Shown: positions 17,816 through 25,689 of the stretch, piece after piece
How the letters are laid out: every line of letters starts with the position of its first letter
How positions within the stretch are numbered: position 1 is the first letter of the stretch
NCBI GenBank assembly: GCA_903872075.1
Contig: CAIQJF010000050.1
Coordinates: forward strand, 1-60,703
Length of the DNA stretch: 60,703 bases
From: an uncultured Caulobacteraceae bacterium
GTDB taxonomy: Bacteria > Pseudomonadota > Alphaproteobacteria > Caulobacterales > Caulobacteraceae
Reading direction: 5' to 3'
Notes under the pieces: model-generated
Told to the model about the DNA's origin: nothing
What the model saw: only the letters and a program-made list of their open reading frames with translations
Databases searched by the model: none
Program-made: the position numbers and the translations under genes

Positions 17816-17937
17816 GAGGCGAAGCCTTGAGCTGAAAGCGCGTCAGATGTCGCGCACCCGCTTAGCGCGCCCGGTCAAAATGTTCTAGAGAAGGCTGGCC
17901 CCCGGTTCGGGCCGGGCCGAGTCTTGAGGAAGTCGTG

Positions 17938-19719
17938 ATGAGCTACAAAGCCCCCGTCCGCGATCTGCAGTTTTCCCTTCGGGAGGCAGCTGACTTCGGC
18001 CGGCTGGAAGCCGTATTTCCGGCCGCCGACACCGACACCGTGGGGGCGGTGCTGGAGGCGGCCGGATCGTTCGCCGCGGACGTGCTCGCGCCCCTGAATC
18101 GGGCCGGAGACACCCACGGCGCGCGACTGGAAAACGGCGTGGTGCGCTCCGCGCCCGGCTTCGCTGACGCCTATAGGGCCTTTGCCGCCGGCGGCTGGAA
18201 CGGCCTGACGGCCTCGACCGATTTCGGCGGCCAGGGTCTGCCCAAGGCGCTCGAGATCGCCGTGTTCGAGATGATCCAGTCCGCCAACATGGCTTTTGGC
18301 CTCTGCCCGATGCTGACCCTGGGGGCGATCGAGGCTCTCAGCGCCCACGGCACGCCGGCGCAGAAGGCGACCTACCTGCCCAAGCTCACGTCCGGCGAAT
18401 GGACGGGCACGATGAACCTCACCGAGCCGCAGTCCGGCTCGGACCTCGGCGGCATCACCACCCGCGCCGAGCCAGACGAGGATGGCGGCTACCGGATCAC
18501 CGGTCAGAAAATCTACATCACCTGGGGCGATCACGACGTCGCAGACAACATTGTCCATCTTGTACTGGCGCGCCTGCCGGGCGCCCCCGCCGGATCGCGC
18601 GGCCTGAGCCTTTTCCTGGCCCCGAAGATCCTCGTCGAAGAGACCGGCGCCCTGGGCGCGGCCAACGCCCTTCGCGCGGCGAGCCTGGAGCACAAACTCG
18701 GCATCCATGCCTCGCCGACCTGCGTGATGCTGTTCGAAGGCGCCAAGGCCGAACTGGTGGGCGCTCCCAACCAGGGCCTGGCGGCGATGTTCGTGATGAT
18801 GAACGCCGCCCGACTGCAGGTGGGCGTCCAGGGCGTGGCGATCGCCGAGCGCGCCTATCAGCAGGCCCTGACCTTCTCGCTGGAGCGCAAGCAGGGCCGG
18901 TCAGCCTGGACCGGCGCCAGCCCGTCGCGCCTGTTCGACCATCCGGACGTGCGCCGCAGCCTGATGCTGATGAAGGCCCGTATCGAGGCGGCGCGCGGCC
19001 TTTGCCTGTCCACGGCGGTCGCGGCCGATCTGGCGCGCCACGCCCCCAACCCGGTGGACCGCGAGGCCGCCCGCATGCGTGAGGATCTGCTGACCCCCAT
19101 CGCCAAGGCGTGGTCAACGGACATGGGTGTCGATGTGGCCTCCCAGGCCCTGCAGATCCACGGCGGCATGGGGTTCATCGAGGAAACCGGCGCGGCCCAG
19201 CACTATCGCGACGCCCGCATCCTGCCGATCTATGAGGGCACCAACGGCATCCAGGCCATCGACCTGATGGGCCGCAAGCTGGCCATCGGCAAGGGCAAGG
19301 CGGTGCGCGAACTGGTGGCGGAAATTTTCCCCACCGCCTCGGCCCTGAAGAGCGCCGACGACGCCTGGCTTCACACCATCGGGGCGCGGCTGGAAGCCGG
19401 CTTGGCGGCGGTACAGTCGGCCACCGGCTGGATGCTGGAACGCCGCGGCCACGCCCAGCCCGACGCCCTGGCGGGCGCCACGCCCTATCTGAAGCTGCTG
19501 GGCGACGTGGTCGGCGGCTGGATGCTGGCCAAGGGCGCGCTGGCGGCCTCGCAGAATATCGCCGCCGGCGAGGGCGACAAGGAGTACTGGCGCACGCGGA
19601 TCGGTCTCGCCCGGGTCTACGCCGAGCAGGTGCTGGCCCAGGCCCCGGCCCTGTCCCAGGCGGTCAGTCAGGGCGCGATCGATCTCTTCCGGGCGACGCC
19701 GGAGTCGCTTGGGGCGTAA
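17938..19719 (+). CDS. Acyl-CoA dehydrogenase, long form with C-terminal extension
   Basis: A 593-residue FAD enzyme. The usual N-terminal, middle and C-terminal acyl-CoA dehydrogenase domains are visible (MNLTEPQSGSDLGGI as the FAD/substrate motif near residue 160, GGMGFIEETGAAQHYRDARI, LPIYEGTNGIQAIDLMGRK). An extra ~125-residue C-terminal helical domain is that of the DmdC/FadE-like long family. It passes electrons to ETF, which is encoded at 54.8-56.5 kb. I chose ATG 17938 over the adjacent GTG 17935 because GAGGA at 17926-17930 is then seven bases away. The chain-length preference is unknown. Confidence 0.93.
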   Translation: MSYKAPVRDLQFSLREAADFGRLEAVFPAADTDTVGAVLEAAGSFAADVLAPLNRAGDTHGARLENGVVRSAPGFADAYRAFAAGGWNGLTASTDFGGQGLPKALEIAVFEMIQSANMAFGLCPMLTLGAIEALSAHGTPAQKATYLPKLTSGEWTGTMNLTEPQSGSDLGGITTRAEPDEDGGYRITGQKIYITWGDHDVADNIVHLVLARLPGAPAGSRGLSLFLAPKILVEETGALGAANALRAASLEHKLGIHASPTCVMLFEGAKAELVGAPNQGLAAMFVMMNAARLQVGVQGVAIAERAYQQALTFSLERKQGRSAWTGASPSRLFDHPDVRRSLMLMKARIEAARGLCLSTAVAADLARHAPNPVDREAARMREDLLTPIAKAWSTDMGVDVASQALQIHGGMGFIEETGAAQHYRDARILPIYEGTNGIQAIDLMGRKLAIGKGKAVRELVAEIFPTASALKSADDAWLHTIGARLEAGLAAVQSATGWMLERRGHAQPDALAGATPYLKLLGDVVGGWMLAKGALAASQNIAAGEGDKEYWRTRIGLARVYAEQVLAQAPALSQAVSQGAIDLFRATPESLGA

Positions 19720-19748
19720 GGCGCCGCCACCCGCCCGGTCCTCAAACC

Positions 19749-19774
19749 AAAACGGCCGCCCTTTCGGGCGGCCG
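19749..19774 (-). terminator. Rho-independent terminator of the PEP-CTERM gene
   Basis: On the minus strand, CGGCCGCCC pairs with GGGCGGCCG around a GAAA tetraloop (19753-19774), followed directly by TTTTGG. The 9-bp GC stem, stable tetraloop and U-run make this the best intrinsic terminator in the window. It lies 30 bases after the PEP-CTERM stop and may also stop readthrough from the convergent dehydrogenase gene, though there is no T-run in that direction. Confidence 0.85.
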
Positions 19775-19803
19775 CTGGAACCAGGCCGAAGCTGTGGTTG
19801 AGA

Positions 19804-20514
19804 TCAGGCCGCAACAGCGGCCTTGGCCGAACGGCGACGCATGGCTGCGCCGACGCCACCGACGCCCAGGAGCATCAGGGTCCAGGTGGCCGGTTCGGGA
19901 ACGCCGCCACCACCGACGTCAGCGCCGTAAAGCGCGACCGCGACACCGCCCAATTGGACGCCGTTGCCGGAGTTTTCATAGCCGGCAGCCCAGGTGACGC
20001 CGCCGTTATTGGTTTCCGCCGCGCCGGTCGTGTCGAAGCCCTGGCCGAGATAGGTGTAGATCGTCGGCGAAATGGCCTGCAGCGCAAAGTAGTAGGTTCC
20101 CGGGCCGAGAAGAACCGACCCAACGCTGAAGAAATTCTGGGTGACGTTGTATCCGGAGATGCTGCCGAGCGACGTCGAGGACGAGATCGTGTCGGTGCCC
20201 GAGGCCAGGATGGTGCCCGGCAGGCCGCCCGTTCCGTCGGCCAGCAGGAAGCCCCAATTGGCGTCGGTCGGGGTCGTCCCGACATCGTATTCCGAGAAGC
20301 TGGCGCTGGTGACCACCTCGGCGCTGGTAAGCGTGAACTTCTGGGCGGCATACTCATCGCCCCGGCCAAAGGTGGCCGCGCAGGTGGTGCTGAAGCTGCA
20401 GTCGCCATTCAGGTTAATATTGATGGCGTTGTCGTAGAGGGTGTTGGCGTGAGCCGCGACCGAGGCGCCGAGGGCGACAACGGCGGCGCTCAGAAAGCCG
20501 ACGGTATTCTTCAT
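19804..20514 (-). CDS. PEP-CTERM sorting domain protein, secreted
   Basis: A 236-residue exported protein. A signal peptide (residues 1-23, MKNTVGFLSAAVVALGASVAAHA) precedes a Thr/Ser/Gly/Asn-rich beta-type domain with two Cys close together (NGDCSFSTTCAATF). The C-terminus is a PEP-CTERM sorting signal: VPEPATWTLMLLGVGGVG then an MRRRS basic cluster. Such proteins are cleaved and released by an exosortase encoded elsewhere. The motif reads PEPATWT, a variant of the common PEPxxWA form. Composition (YDNAININLNGD, YFALQAISPTIYTYLGQGFD) suggests a lectin-like or choice-of-anchor jelly-roll fold, but I cannot name the function. AAGGGA precedes the ATG by seven bases. Confidence 0.88.
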   Translation of the reverse strand: MKNTVGFLSAAVVALGASVAAHANTLYDNAININLNGDCSFSTTCAATFGRGDEYAAQKFTLTSAEVVTSASFSEYDVGTTPTDANWGFLLADGTGGLPGTILASGTDTISSSTSLGSISGYNVTQNFFSVGSVLLGPGTYYFALQAISPTIYTYLGQGFDTTGAAETNNGGVTWAAGYENSGNGVQLGGVAVALYGADVGGGGVPEPATWTLMLLGVGGVGAAMRRRSAKAAVAA

Positions 20515-20577
20515 GGGGTGTTCCCTTTTTGCGAGCCCGGCCGGAGCGCGGGCTGAAACATGATGGAAGGACAGGTA

Positions 20578-20602
20578 GCGCGCCGGTCATCGACCGGCGC
20601 GC
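20578..20602. terminator. Strong 11-bp hairpin between the HELGE protein and PEP-CTERM genes
   Basis: GCGCGCCGGTC (20578-20588) and GACCGGCGCGC (20592-20602) are perfectly complementary with a 3-base loop. It begins 12 bases after the stop of the upstream minus-strand gene. No T-run follows, so it may be a terminator without U-tract, an RNA 3'-end stabiliser or an attenuator. A second, weaker stem (AGCCCG/CGGGCT at 20534-20554) sits in the leader of the PEP-CTERM gene. Confidence 0.5.
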
Positions 20603-20614
20603 CTGAGCTCATTG

Positions 20615-21949
20615 TCAGGAACAGATCTGCGGTTGACCGCCGCCGGCGAGGTTGTCCTGGAAGGATCCCGAGCCGCCCGTGCTGGTCGACGGCGTTCGGT
20701 AGAACCAGTCGTGGAACGCCAGGTCCTGATAGTGATAGACGAAGCCGCCCACGCCGGTGACCGGATAGACACCGAAGTTGCCGATCTGCGCCGGGGTCAG
20801 GGGGTCGCCGTTCTCAAGGTTGTTCTGGCAGCCGTACACCTGACCGGTGTGGCCCCACAGCGGCGTGCGGTCGTTGGCGTAGTCGCCGGGAATACCGCTG
20901 ATGGACTGCACGAAGGGATCGTCGATCAGCTCGCCCAGTTCGTGCACCCAGACGGTGATATCGGGGAAGCGGCCGCCGAACACGTGGTTGGTGTCGAAAT
21001 AGGCGCCCACGGCATAGAGTTGCGTGCCACCGGGGACCGAGACGGCGTTGTGATAGCCAAGGACGCAGCAGTTGTTGTTGCTGTTGCCCACATAGATGGC
21101 GACGTCATTGGCGACGGTGATCGGCACCTGGTTCGGCTTGGCGTAGGCCGCGGCGATGGCCAGGAGTTCGTCGTTGAACTCATTGATGTTGACGACCGCG
21201 ATCGGAATGACGTGACCGCAGTTGTCGTACACGCCGCCGATGTAGTCGAGCGGATCGGTCGGGTACCAATCCACGGTGACGGTGCTCAGACGCGACGGCG
21301 TCAGGGTGACGCCATAGTTTGTCCCCTTTACCGCGTTCCAGAAGTTGGCGCGCTGATAGGCGGAGATCAGCTGGGTGCCGCCGGGCACATTACTGACGTT
21401 TACGCCGTTGGAGGTGAAGCTGGTCGGCCGGAATAGCGGCGAGTTGTAGAAGCGGCGCGACGGGGACTGGGTGTCGCAGGTGCCCGGAACGGAGGGATCG
21501 AGCACGAAGCCGTTCAGGTGGATGCGCACCGCCGTCGGCACATAGGTGACGTTGGTGTTCACCGGGGTCGTGGCGTAGGGGCTGCTACCCACCATCGAGA
21601 CCGTATAGTCCTTGTTGTCCAGCGGCGAGTGAATCGTCGTGGTCCAGTAGGGTACCGTCCGGCCAACACTGGTCGGATTGACCTTCAGGCCCTGCAGCTT
21701 CTGCATCGCCTGGGTGTGTGCCGTGCCCGAGGCCGGCGGTTTCTCGAGGATCCGCCCAGTCCAGCCGGCGGTGTTCAGCATGTGGCTGCTGAGATAGCTC
21801 TGCTGAGCGGCGGGGGTCTTCAGCACTTCCGGCGTCCCGGCCAAAGCCACGGACGAAGCGGCCAGGCCCAGCGCGAGCGCCGAGCAGCCGCGGTAGAGCG
21901 CGGCGCGAGACATCGTCTCTGTCGCGGTCGTCGTTTCGATTTTTCCCAT
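20615..21949 (-). CDS. Secreted protein of unknown function with HELGE motif
   Basis: A 444-residue protein I do not recognise as a named family. The start at ATG 21949 has AGAGGGA eight bases upstream. The N-terminus is a signal peptide: polar n-region, then ALYRGCSALALGLAASSVALA, cut near residue 38. The mature part is rich in Asn, Tyr, Val and Pro. At 20915-20944 is VHELGELIDDP, an HExxE motif that could bind a metal, followed by GDYANDRTPLWG, a CQNNLENGDPLT segment and YHYQDLAFHDWFYRTP. I recall similar HE-x-x-E/DDP and LAF-x-x-WF patterns in secreted hypothetical proteins of Acidobacteria; that is memory, not a search. A peptidase role is possible but unproven. It is upstream of, and codirectional with, the PEP-CTERM gene. 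Confidence 0.75.
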   Translation of the reverse strand: MGKIETTTATETMSRAALYRGCSALALGLAASSVALAGTPEVLKTPAAQQSYLSSHMLNTAGWTGRILEKPPASGTAHTQAMQKLQGLKVNPTSVGRTVPYWTTTIHSPLDNKDYTVSMVGSSPYATTPVNTNVTYVPTAVRIHLNGFVLDPSVPGTCDTQSPSRRFYNSPLFRPTSFTSNGVNVSNVPGGTQLISAYQRANFWNAVKGTNYGVTLTPSRLSTVTVDWYPTDPLDYIGGVYDNCGHVIPIAVVNINEFNDELLAIAAAYAKPNQVPITVANDVAIYVGNSNNNCCVLGYHNAVSVPGGTQLYAVGAYFDTNHVFGGRFPDITVWVHELGELIDDPFVQSISGIPGDYANDRTPLWGHTGQVYGCQNNLENGDPLTPAQIGNFGVYPVTGVGGFVYHYQDLAFHDWFYRTPSTSTGGSGSFQDNLAGGGQPQICS

Positions 21950-22085
21950 GGATTGCGTCCCTCTTGTCCGAGGCAGCATATCACGCCTCACCTTGCGACA
22001 TAATTGCACACCCCTTGCGGCCCTGGCAAGGCGACGTCATGTTGTCGCCGCAATAAAGTCCGCCTTGAGCCCATCAGGTGACCCT

Positions 22086-23714
22086 TCAGGTCGGCGGATA
22101 TCCATAGCGCGCCACCCATGGCTCCAGGGTTTCGAGGACCGGCTGCAGGCGCGTCTCATAGCGCCGCCACTGCCCTACACCGCGGTCGTTCAGCCCTTTC
22201 GCCAACTGAACGTAACTCGGCGTCTTCATATGACCGCCGACCCGATCGGCGAAGTTGCGCGCCTCGGGGACCCATTCGGCGCCGATGAACTCCAGGACTT
22301 CGGCCACCTCCCGGTCGAAGTCGGTGATCACGGTCTCGTGGCGCACTTCGCGCAGGTTGAGATCCAGGCGGGCGCGCGAGGTCACGGCGAGACTCATGGC
22401 CGCGTCGTAAAAATCCGCGGCGCCCTCCAGGGTGAGATATTCGAACATGGCGGCGTTGATCAGGAACCGGCGGCGGAAGCAGCTGAGCACAACGTCGCGC
22501 GGATCGCGCAGAGCGAAGAGGATTTTCGCGTCCGGAAACAGCTTCGCGATGATCGGCAGTTCAAGCGTGTGGAGCGGCAGTTTGTCGATCAGAATCTTGC
22601 CGTCCAGCTCGTCGCCCAACGTCTCCCGCATCAGACGCCAGTAGGTCCGGCGGCACGCGTCGGCCTGATCCTCCGACAGATCGCCCAGACGATCCCAGCC
22701 CCGGTCGCCGCGCAGATCAAGGCTCGCGGCGACAAGATGATTCACTTCCTCCAGCGCCACGACATCCGGATGTCCGCCGAGGGCCTTCTCAAGCAGCGTC
22801 GTGCCGGACCGGGGAAAACCCAGCAGGAACACATGGCTGCGCACGATCCCCTCGCCCGCGGTGTCGCGACCCGCGCGCGCGCGCCAGCGTTCGCTTGGAT
22901 CCGCCTCGAGGAAGGCCTGCAGCCGCCGCGCCATCCGCGGCGGTGTCTCGATCGATTCGGAGCGATAGGTCGGCGCATTGACCCGATAGGCGATCGCATT
23001 GCGGGCCTCGTAGTCCGCGAAGGCCTCGTCGTACCGGCCCTGAGCGTCAAGCGCTTCGGCGCGGAGATCGAGGGCGCCGGCGCGATTCTCATCCTGGGCG
23101 GTCATGCGTTCCAGCAGGCGCGTCAGCCGCGCCTCCGACGCGGCCGCCTGGCCTTCATGAAAGTCCGCGCGCGCCAGGGCCATTTCGGCGCCATGAATAC
23201 CCGGGGTGATGGCCTCGGCCCGCCGGGCCAGGTCTCTTGCCTCGGCGACATTGCGCTTCTGGGCGGCCATGACCGCCAGCACCGCGAGCGGCGCGGCCGC
23301 CCGCGGGTCGGATTTCATGGCGCGGCGATAGTCGCGCTCCGCCCCGACTGTATCGCGCAGCATCAGTTTCATCTCTCCCGCGCCCATCAGGGCCGGGAAG
23401 TGGTTGGGGTCCAGTCCGAGGACGGCGTCGAACGCCTTGGCCGCGCCCTCGAAATCCCGCTGCTTGGCCAGCAGAGCGGCCAACCGCATCCAGGCGACCT
23501 TGTGTTGCGGCGATGCGGCCGTCGCCGCCCGCAGCAGGTCGATCGCCTGGGCGGCCCGGCCGCGCTCTTCGAGTCCTTCAGCGGCGAGGACGAGGATAAG
23601 AGGATGGTTGTTTCCGCGTTTGAGCGCGCGCGCGGCCAGATTGATCGCTTCGGGCCGATCTTGCCGGCGGACGGCGTCAACGACAGCGGCGTAGTCGGAC
23701 TCGAGGGTCGTCAC
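22086..23714 (-). CDS. TPR-containing sulfotransferase
   Basis: A 542-residue two-domain protein. Residues ~1-235 are helical tetratricopeptide-like repeats (AINLAARALKRGNNHPLI, AAKAFDAVLGLDPNHFPAL, AERDYRRAMKSDPRAAAPL). Residues ~265-540 are a PAPS-dependent sulfotransferase with the 5'-phosphosulfate loop LGFPRSGTTLLEKALGGHP and the 3'-phosphate-binding segment FALRDPRDVVLSCFRRRF. It would transfer sulfate to a carbohydrate, lipid or protein acceptor; the TPR part probably selects the partner. No PAPS synthesis genes are nearby. The protein has no signal peptide, so it is cytosolic. It sits beside the two exported proteins, but a functional link is not shown. Confidence 0.9.
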   Translation of the reverse strand: MTTLESDYAAVVDAVRRQDRPEAINLAARALKRGNNHPLILVLAAEGLEERGRAAQAIDLLRAATAASPQHKVAWMRLAALLAKQRDFEGAAKAFDAVLGLDPNHFPALMGAGEMKLMLRDTVGAERDYRRAMKSDPRAAAPLAVLAVMAAQKRNVAEARDLARRAEAITPGIHGAEMALARADFHEGQAAASEARLTRLLERMTAQDENRAGALDLRAEALDAQGRYDEAFADYEARNAIAYRVNAPTYRSESIETPPRMARRLQAFLEADPSERWRARAGRDTAGEGIVRSHVFLLGFPRSGTTLLEKALGGHPDVVALEEVNHLVAASLDLRGDRGWDRLGDLSEDQADACRRTYWRLMRETLGDELDGKILIDKLPLHTLELPIIAKLFPDAKILFALRDPRDVVLSCFRRRFLINAAMFEYLTLEGAADFYDAAMSLAVTSRARLDLNLREVRHETVITDFDREVAEVLEFIGAEWVPEARNFADRVGGHMKTPSYVQLAKGLNDRGVGQWRRYETRLQPVLETLEPWVARYGYPPT

Positions 23715-23823
23715 GGTTACGATCCCTTCCGGGCGATTTCCGGGTTTGCGGCCAGCGGGAAGACCTGGGCGCGGCGTGGGTGGCGAACGCTATCGGCGCT
23801 CCCGCGTCATGTCCACATGGCAA

Positions 23824-23847
23824 GGCCCGGCCGCAAGCGACCGGGCC
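23824..23847 (-). terminator. Hairpin terminator candidate after the peroxiredoxin gene
   Basis: GGCCCGG (23824-23830) pairs with CCGGGCC (23841-23847) across a 10-base loop. On the minus strand it starts 24 bases after the peroxiredoxin stop and is followed only by TTGCC, a weak T-run. The rest of the 157-base gap up to the sulfotransferase start must hold that gene's promoter; no boxes are clear. Confidence 0.5.
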
Positions 23848-23871
23848 CATCACCATCGTTGCGGATCCCGC

Positions 23872-24354
23872 CTAGAGTTGGGCGAGCATATATTCGGCGG
23901 ACGACACCTTGAACTCACCACCCGATTCCACATTCAGGGTCGTGACCACGCCGTCCTTGACGATGACCGAGTAGCGCTGCGAACGCTGGCCCATGCCGAA
24001 GCCCTTGGCGTCGAGCTCGAGTCCGACGGCGCGGGTAAAATCGCCATTGCCGTCGGCCAGCATCAGGATGTCGGCGCCGACGCCCTGGTTCTCGCCCCAG
24101 GCCTTCATCACGAACACATCGTTCACCGACACGCAGGCTATGGTGTCGACACCCTTGGCCTTGAGATCGGCGGCGTGCGCCTTGAACCCGGGGACGTGTT
24201 TGGCCGAGCAGGTGGGCGTGAAGGCGCCCGGGACGGCGAACAGGGCCACGGTCTTGCCCTTGAACAGCTCGTCGGTGGTCACGGGGCGCGGACCTTCGGC
24301 GCCGAAGGTCATGAAGGTGGCGCTAGGTACGGTGTCGCCGACGCTGACGGTCAT
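23872..24354 (-). CDS. Peroxiredoxin, Prx5/AhpE-like (thiol peroxidase)
   Basis: A 160-residue Prx5-subfamily peroxiredoxin that reduces hydrogen peroxide and organic peroxides, usually with glutaredoxin/glutathione or thioredoxin. The peroxidatic Cys49 is in VPGAFTPTCSAKHVPGF, the family's P-x-x-x-T-x-x-C active site. The strand CVSVNDVFVMKAWGENQG is also typical. I chose ATG 24354 because AGGAG lies eight bases upstream and MTVSVGDTVPSATF is the usual N-terminus; a longer frame to 24405 adds unrelated residues. It is divergent from yqgE. Confidence 0.93.
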   Translation of the reverse strand: MTVSVGDTVPSATFMTFGAEGPRPVTTDELFKGKTVALFAVPGAFTPTCSAKHVPGFKAHAADLKAKGVDTIACVSVNDVFVMKAWGENQGVGADILMLADGNGDFTRAVGLELDAKGFGMGQRSQRYSVIVKDGVVTTLNVESGGEFKVSSAEYMLAQL

Positions 24355-24471
24355 GGATTGTGTCTCCTCTGGACGTTTGTCAGCCTCACTTAGGCGGCCT
24401 CGCAACGATCGCCAAGACCGTGGGCGCGCATCGGGGTTGATTCGGCCGAACGGACTAGCGATCCTTGGACT

Positions 24472-25047
24472 ATGAAGTCGACGTCAAACGCCTATCTGGC
24501 CGGCTCCCTGCTGGTGGCCATGCCGGGGATCGGGGACCCGCGTTTCGAACGCGCGGTGATCCTGCTGTGCGAGCACGATCAGGCCCACGCCATGGGCCTG
24601 ACGGTCAACCGGCCCGTTGACGGTCTCACCATCGCCGACCTGCTGACCCGTCTGGGGGTGGAGGCGGGGCCAGAGGCGCCCGACGCGCTGGTGCTGATGG
24701 GGGGGCCGGTCGAGCCCGAGCGCGGATTCGTCCTTCACACCGGCGACCAGGGCGCTGGACCCGGGAGCGTCCAGGTGGGCGGGGATATCCTGCTTACGGC
24801 CTCGCGGGAAATCCTGCAGTCTCTCGTCGGAACCGAGCGGCGGCCGCGGCGCGCGGCCATGGCCGTCGGCTACGCCGGCTGGGACGCGGGCCAATTGGAG
24901 CGTGAAATCCGCGAGAATGTCTGGCTGACCTGCGACGCGGACGAGGACCTGCTGTTCGACGACGATCATGAGCACAAATGGTCGCGCGCCCTGGCGAAGA
25001 TCGGCGTGTCGCCGGAAAATCTCTCCGCTCAGCCTGGGCGCGCCTGA
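24472..25047 (+). CDS. yqgE: YqgE/AlgH family protein
   Basis: A 191-residue member of the UPF0301 family. Diagnostic stretches are LAGSLLVAMPGIGDPRFERAV near the N-terminus, then MGLTVNRPVDGLT, MGGPVEPERGFVLH and GYAGWDAGQLEREI. The molecular function is unknown; AlgH was named for an effect on alginate in Pseudomonas, but the family is widespread and cytosolic. It lies divergent from the peroxiredoxin across a 117-base gap. That gap contains TTGATTC followed by ACTAGCGA, a weak promoter-like pair. The stop is seven bases from the convergent GNAT stop. Confidence 0.92.
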   Translation: MKSTSNAYLAGSLLVAMPGIGDPRFERAVILLCEHDQAHAMGLTVNRPVDGLTIADLLTRLGVEAGPEAPDALVLMGGPVEPERGFVLHTGDQGAGPGSVQVGGDILLTASREILQSLVGTERRPRRAAMAVGYAGWDAGQLEREIRENVWLTCDADEDLLFDDDHEHKWSRALAKIGVSPENLSAQPGRA

Positions 25048-25054
25048 AACCGTC

Positions 25055-25639
25055 TCAGTAGTCCCGGTTCGGCGACACAAGTCCGAACAGCAGATGATCC
25101 CGCCACACGCCGTCGATCTTCAGATAGTCGCGCGCCAGGCCCTCCTGCTGAAAGCCGGCCTGTTTCAACACGCCTTGAGATGGGGCGTTGGTGGGAATAC
25201 AGGCCGCCTCGACCCGGTGTAGCCGCAGGCGTCCGAAACAGAACTCCGTCACGGTGCGAACGGCGTCGACAGTATAGCCGCGGCGGGTGAAGGGTGCACC
25301 GACCCAATAGCCGATCGACCCCATCTGGGCCACGCCCCGCCGGATGTTGGACAGGGTGATGCCGCCCACCAGCGCGCCGTCACCACGGCGAAAGATCAGG
25401 AAAGGATAGGCTGAACCACGCTCCATGTCCTGGGCGTAGGCCGTCAGCCGGCGGCGGTAGGCGCCGCGTGTGAGATCATCCAGCGGCCATGTGGGTTCCC
25501 AGGGTTGTAGGAACGCCCGGGACACTTCGCGCAGCGACGCCCACTCGGCGAAGTCCGACGCCCGGTGGGGTCGAAGACGAACCGTGTCACCCTCCAGTCG
25601 GAGGTCGTGATCGGCGGCGATCCAGTCGAGAAGGGCCAT
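25055..25639 (-). CDS. GNAT family N-acetyltransferase (RimJ-like)
   Basis: A 194-residue acetyltransferase of the RimJ/RimL group: VRLRPHRASDFAEWASLRE at the N-terminal beta strand, SIGYWVGAPFTRRGYTVDAVR (acetyl-CoA pyrophosphate loop; the usual GxGxxG is partly degenerate) and RLHRVEAACIPTNAPSQGVL. RimJ-like enzymes acetylate protein N-termini or small molecules. Two starts are possible, ATG 25639 and ATG 25681; I prefer 25639 because MALLDWIAAD resembles other Caulobacterales members. It is the last gene of the oxidase-thrC minus-strand run, after the M16 protease. Confidence 0.85.
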   Translation of the reverse strand: MALLDWIAADHDLRLEGDTVRLRPHRASDFAEWASLREVSRAFLQPWEPTWPLDDLTRGAYRRRLTAYAQDMERGSAYPFLIFRRGDGALVGGITLSNIRRGVAQMGSIGYWVGAPFTRRGYTVDAVRTVTEFCFGRLRLHRVEAACIPTNAPSQGVLKQAGFQQEGLARDYLKIDGVWRDHLLFGLVSPNRDY

Positions 25640-25689
25640 GACCTTGTAATCTTGGCGCCCTTTCGCGTCGGGGCCAACCATGCCGCGGG

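Noticed and set aside
19804..23714. A horizontally acquired island at the exported-protein and sulfotransferase genes
   Set aside because: No mobility genes, flanking repeats or tRNA. Base composition looks similar to the neighbours by eye. It is accessory in character but not demonstrably imported.
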